Source of the DNA: DASZMJ01 sp035551935
GTDB taxonomy: Bacteria > Planctomycetota > Planctomycetia > Isosphaerales > Isosphaeraceae
Reading direction: 5' to 3'
Assembly (NCBI GenBank): GCA_035551935.1
Contig: DASZMJ010000061.1
Location: 1 to 45,869, forward strand
DNA: 45,869 nt
The notes below the pieces were generated by a model. It saw nothing but the letters and a program-made list of their open reading frames with translations. It was not told the origin of the DNA and made no database searches. Below are positions 43,009 to 45,869 of this stretch, piece after piece. Made by a program: the position numbers and the translations under genes. Positions within the stretch are counted from its first letter, which is position 1, and each line of letters opens with the position of its first letter.

Positions 43009-44033
43009 GAAGGCGGGCCGGGGTGAGGGTCGGCTGCAAGCTCCTGCCGGACCTCGCCGAGGAGGTACGTCGGCTTCGACTGCGACTCGTAATACGTCCG
43101 CATCACCATCTCGGCGACGAGGCCGGTGAAGATGCTCTGCACGCCGGCCAGGACGAACATGACGGCGAAGACGGGTAAAGGCGTCTCGATGAACGTCTTC
43201 GGCGGCAGGTCGCCCCACCAGAGCCGCGGCCAGGGGAAGACCCACTTGAAGTAGACCATCCCGGCGATCGAGATCAGGGCGAGGCCGAAGGCCCAGAGGC
43301 CGACCTTGCCGAAGAAGTGCATGGGGCGCTGGGCGTAGCGCTGGAGGAACCGGATGAGGATCAGGTCGAGCACGACGCGGAACGTGCGGCCGAGGCCGTA
43401 CTTCGTCGTGCCGGCGGCCCGAGGCCGGTGGTTGACGACCAGCTCGGCGACGCGGGCCCCTTGCCATGAGGCATAGATCGGGATGAATCGATGCATCTCG
43501 CCGTAGAGCCGGACCCCTTCGAGCACCCGGCGGCGATACGCCTTGAGCGTACAGCCGAAGTCGTGGAGCTCGACCCCCGAGATCCGGGCGACGAGCTTGT
43601 TGGCGACCTGCGAGGGGACTCGGCGGGTGAGCCACTTGTCGTGCCGCCGCTTCCGCCAGCCGGAGACGACGTCGAACCCCTCGTCGAGCTTCGCGAGCAG
43701 CCTCGGGATGTCGGCCGGGTCGTTCTGGAGGTCGCCGTCGATCGGCACGAGCACCTCGCCCCGCGCAAGGTCGAGCGCCGCCGACAAAGCCGCCGTCTGG
43801 CCGCAGTTCCTCCGGAGGAAGGCGACCCTCACATGCTCCGGGTCCTGTCGCTGGACCTCCCTCAACCGCGCCGGCGTCGCGTCGGTCGAGCCGTCGTCGA
43901 CGAAGATCAGCTCGTAGGTCGCCCCCGAGGTCCGGAGCGCCCGGACCAACTCCTCGTGGAGCGGCCCGACGTTGGCCTCCTCGTTGTAGACCGGCACCAG
44001 GACCGACAGGTCAACCAATCGACCGTTAATCAT
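43005..44033 (-). CDS. Family 2 glycosyltransferase (DPM1/ArnC-like) with two TM helices
   Basis: A 342-aa polytopic enzyme. The GT-A nucleotide-sugar domain shows SVLVPVYNEEANVG, FVDDGSTD (Asp46, Asp47) and PIDGDLQNDP (the DxD-type metal site at 99-101), with GWRKRRHD acceptor-side residues, as in polyprenol-phosphate glycosyltransferases. Two helices follow (about 240-262 VGLWAFGLALISIAGMVYF; 288-310 PLPVFAVMFVLAGVQSIFTG). It probably transfers a sugar to a lipid carrier at the cytoplasmic face. The start overlaps the upstream isomerase stop by 8 nt (ATGATTAA). Its last residues (ADPHPGPPS) and stop codon come from the adjoining repeats, so the native C-terminus was probably altered. Confidence 0.92.
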   Translation of the reverse strand: MINGRLVDLSVLVPVYNEEANVGPLHEELVRALRTSGATYELIFVDDGSTDATPARLREVQRQDPEHVRVAFLRRNCGQTAALSAALDLARGEVLVPIDGDLQNDPADIPRLLAKLDEGFDVVSGWRKRRHDKWLTRRVPSQVANKLVARISGVELHDFGCTLKAYRRRVLEGVRLYGEMHRFIPIYASWQGARVAELVVNHRPRAAGTTKYGLGRTFRVVLDLILIRFLQRYAQRPMHFFGKVGLWAFGLALISIAGMVYFKWVFPWPRLWWGDLPPKTFIETPLPVFAVMFVLAGVQSIFTGLVAEMVMRTYYESQSKPTYLLGEVRQELAADPHPGPPS

Positions 44034-44943
44034 AAATGTACTGCGATAGGTACCGCCGGCTGATGATCAACGACTCCTTGCGCTTCGCGGGCGACCCCTC
44101 GAACGCCCGGTCCTCGACCTCGACGGCGACGGGGCCGTCGTAGCCGGCGTCGGTCAGGGCGCCGAAGAAGGCGCCCCAGCGGACGTCGCCGAGGCCGGGG
44201 AGCTTGGGGGTGTGCCAGAGCTTGGGGTACGAGAGGACGCCGTGGGAGTCGAGGCGGTCGCGGTCGGCGCGGGCGTCCTTGGCGTGGACGTGGAAGAGGC
44301 GGTCCTTGAACTCGTGCAACGGGGCGAGGTAATCCATCTGTTGCCAGACGAAGTGCGACGGGTCGAAGTTCAGGCCGAAGTGGGGGCTGGGGATGTCGGC
44401 GAACATCTGGCGCCAGATCGCGGGCGAGGTCGCCAGGTTCTTGCCGCCGGGCCACTCGTCGGCCGTGAACAGCATCGGGCAGTTCTCGATGCCGATCCGG
44501 ATGCCCTTCGCCTCGGCGTGCGCGACGATCGGCCGCCAGGTCTCGAGGAACCTCGGCCAGTTCGCCTCGACCGACAGCGCCGGGTCGCGGCCGACGAACG
44601 AGTTGACCACCCCGACCCCCAGCGTCGCGGCGGCGTCGATGACCCTCCCCAGGTGCTCGACGGCCACGCGCGCCTCGTCGCGGTCGGCCGCGAGAGGGTT
44701 CGGGTAATACCCCAGGCCGGAGATGCCGACGCCGGTCCGCTGGATCAGGTCCCGGATCGCGCCGACGGCCTTCGCGTCGAGGTCCACGGCGTCGAGATGC
44801 GAGACCCCCGCATACCTCCGCTCCGCCTTGCCCGGCGGCCAGCACATGACCTCGACGCACGAATACCCCGCCTCGGCGGCGACGCCGAAGACCTCCTCCA
44901 ACGACAACTCCGCCAAGATCGCCGACACGAAGCCCAGCTTCAT
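44026..44943 (-). CDS. Sugar phosphate isomerase/epimerase family (xylose-isomerase-like TIM barrel)
   Basis: A 305-aa cytoplasmic TIM barrel. The opening MKLGFVSAILAELSLEEVFG, AEAGYSCVEVMCWPP, the metal-binding IGIENCP (Glu), FGLNFDPSHFVWQQMD (Asp and His), HVHAKDA (His) and the terminal VAVEVEDRAFEGSP (Glu) follow the IolE/IolI-like order of metal ligands. ATG 44943 is preceded by GTCGGGGACG; the frame is open further upstream without coding character. It ends 8 nt inside the glycosyltransferase start, so both are coupled. The substrate (myo-inositol derivative, hydroxypyruvate or keto-sugar) cannot be read. Confidence 0.9.
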   Translation of the reverse strand: MKLGFVSAILAELSLEEVFGVAAEAGYSCVEVMCWPPGKAERRYAGVSHLDAVDLDAKAVGAIRDLIQRTGVGISGLGYYPNPLAADRDEARVAVEHLGRVIDAAATLGVGVVNSFVGRDPALSVEANWPRFLETWRPIVAHAEAKGIRIGIENCPMLFTADEWPGGKNLATSPAIWRQMFADIPSPHFGLNFDPSHFVWQQMDYLAPLHEFKDRLFHVHAKDARADRDRLDSHGVLSYPKLWHTPKLPGLGDVRWGAFFGALTDAGYDGPVAVEVEDRAFEGSPAKRKESLIISRRYLSQYIYD

Positions 44944-45142
44944 CGTCCCCGACTCCCGATTCCCCACCGTTTCCCGGCCTCGACCCATCCTAAACCGACC
45001 GGACCCCCGACGGAAGCGATCGCCGGGACCGGCCTGGCCGATCGCGCCGTCCTCATCCCCGTCGCGCACCCCGGACGCCGCCGACCCCTTCGGATCGGCT
45101 TTCCTTGATGGGAAGCGGTGTTCCGGGGCCCGGAAACGGGCC

Positions 45143-45869
45143 TCAGAAGCGTCGCGGCGGGGCCGTCGGGGTCGTCGGCGCCACGCCGACGACGACCGAG
45201 GACGCCGGCCGGGGCGTCGCGGGCACGGGCGTCTCATCCAAAACCATTACATAATCGTAGGTTGCATCGCCCTTCGGTTCGTTTCGTGGCGGCGTTTCCG
45301 GGGCCGGCGGGGTCTCGGCCGGGGGCGTCCACGCGGGCTCGTTCTCGCTGCTGGAGAGGATGCGGCCGTAGAGCTTGAGGCGCGCGTTCTTGCACGCGAT
45401 CAGCGCCGTCGAGAGCTGCCGGAAGCTGCGCTGATGGTCTTGCAGGTAGCGGTGCCGCCGCATGCCGTCGTCGCTGACGTCGACGGCCGCCGCGTCCATC
45501 ACCTGCCGCCGCTGCTCGGCCTCCTCGGCCTCCAGCTCCGGCAGGATCGACCGCAGCGCCTCGAGCTCCGAGGCGATGATCGCGCGGAGCCGCTCCATCG
45601 GCCGGTCGGCGTCGATCGCGATGCCCTTGGCGAGGTACCGCGCGTGGCCCTCGAGGTGCGCCGCGCAGGCGACGTCCAGCGCCATGCCCAGGCCGTGCAC
45701 CACGCGGGCCCGCTCGTCGTCCAGGTCGCCGGGGCGCAGCCGAGCAGCGCCAGCATCCGCCCGCGCCAGTCGGGGCAGAGGTGGCCGCTGCCGGTGAGCT
45801 GCTCGTCCATCTCGTCCCATTTGGCGATCAGCCAACGCACGCCGTCGGCCCGCGCCAGCAGCGGGATCA
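45143..45869 (-). pseudogene. Frameshifted gene fragment at the window edge, family uncertain
   Basis: Two frames must be joined. The first part (45869 to about 45740) reads ...LLARADGVRWLIAKWDEMDE, QLTGSGHLCPDWRGRMLALLG. A missing base near 45739 then switches to LRPGDLDDERARVVHGLGMA, LDVACAAHLEGHARYLAKGI and a helical stretch ending DHQRSFRQLSTALIACKNAR, with a Pro-rich tail to 45143. Restoring one C in GG-CTGCGC gives ALLGLRPGDLDDE. The helical pattern and DGVRWLIAKWDE recall the middle and end of the 'NALKHGL' planctomycete family whose N-terminal relic lies at 9070-9340, but this link is uncertain. The gene continues beyond the window. The 199 bp between it and the isomerase start show no gene. 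Confidence 0.6.

Overview
The window looks like chromosomal DNA of a high-GC planctomycete, probably from the Isosphaerales/Gemmatales side of the phylum. This is inferred from gene content: the DUF1592-type cytochrome/DUF1552 pair, a DUF1080 protein, a secreted long sulfatase, a zinc-ribbon protein, FadL-type porin remains, a MoxR/DUF58/VWA cluster and many signal-peptide or coiled-coil proteins. No rRNA, tRNA, CRISPR array, complete transposase or phage gene was recognised.

Layout. 1-4.9 kb: a TPR-like secreted/membrane protein (+), then a large gene (-) that reads as an M1 metallopeptidase joined to an Omp85-like outer-membrane barrel. The pair is bracketed by inverted copies of one palindromic repeat. 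5-9 kb: a membrane-anchored coiled-coil protein and a secreted protein of possible caspase/gingipain-like fold (both -). 9-10.7 kb: a degraded zone with a relic of a planctomycete 'NALKHGL' protein family and a FadL/OMPP1 porin gene broken by a 136-bp insertion and a frameshift. 11-16.7 kb (+): arylsulfatase, zinc-ribbon protein, SnoaL-like protein, and a Gly/Asn-rich TPR protein. 16.8-25.1 kb (-): ABC-2 ATPase/permease, DUF1592 cytochrome-type protein, DUF1552 Tat protein, CE1-like esterase and DUF1080 protein. This set suggests periplasmic polysaccharide or ester breakdown. 25.4-29.1 kb (-): membrane coiled-coil protein, PLP aminotransferase and isochorismatase-like hydrolase. 29.3-32.3 kb (+): PAS-GAF-receiver protein and a membrane metallophosphoesterase.

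32.3-41.2 kb (-) is one long transcription unit. In reading order it holds an NHL-propeller lipoprotein, a giant membrane VWA/GATase-like protein, MoxR AAA+ ATPase, a small 3-TM protein, DUF58 protein, a 45-aa single-TM peptide and a BatA-like VWA protein. It resembles the MoxR/Bat envelope chaperone-like clusters but carries extra, poorly described members. 41.3-45.9 kb: small Rieske ferredoxin (+), then dapB with a small Cys-rich protein, a sugar-isomerase-type TIM barrel with a family 2 glycosyltransferase, and a frameshifted gene at the window edge (all -).

The most distinctive non-coding signal is a dispersed palindrome family (six copies plus one unrelated-sequence look-alike). Each has outer GTAG...CTAC-like ends and two nested hairpins, which is the architecture of REP/BIME doublets moved by RAYT (Y1) transposases. 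A second, CTCTCC...GGGTGAGGG-type palindrome has invaded coding sequence in the peptidase gene. Several gene ends are shaped by these repeats.
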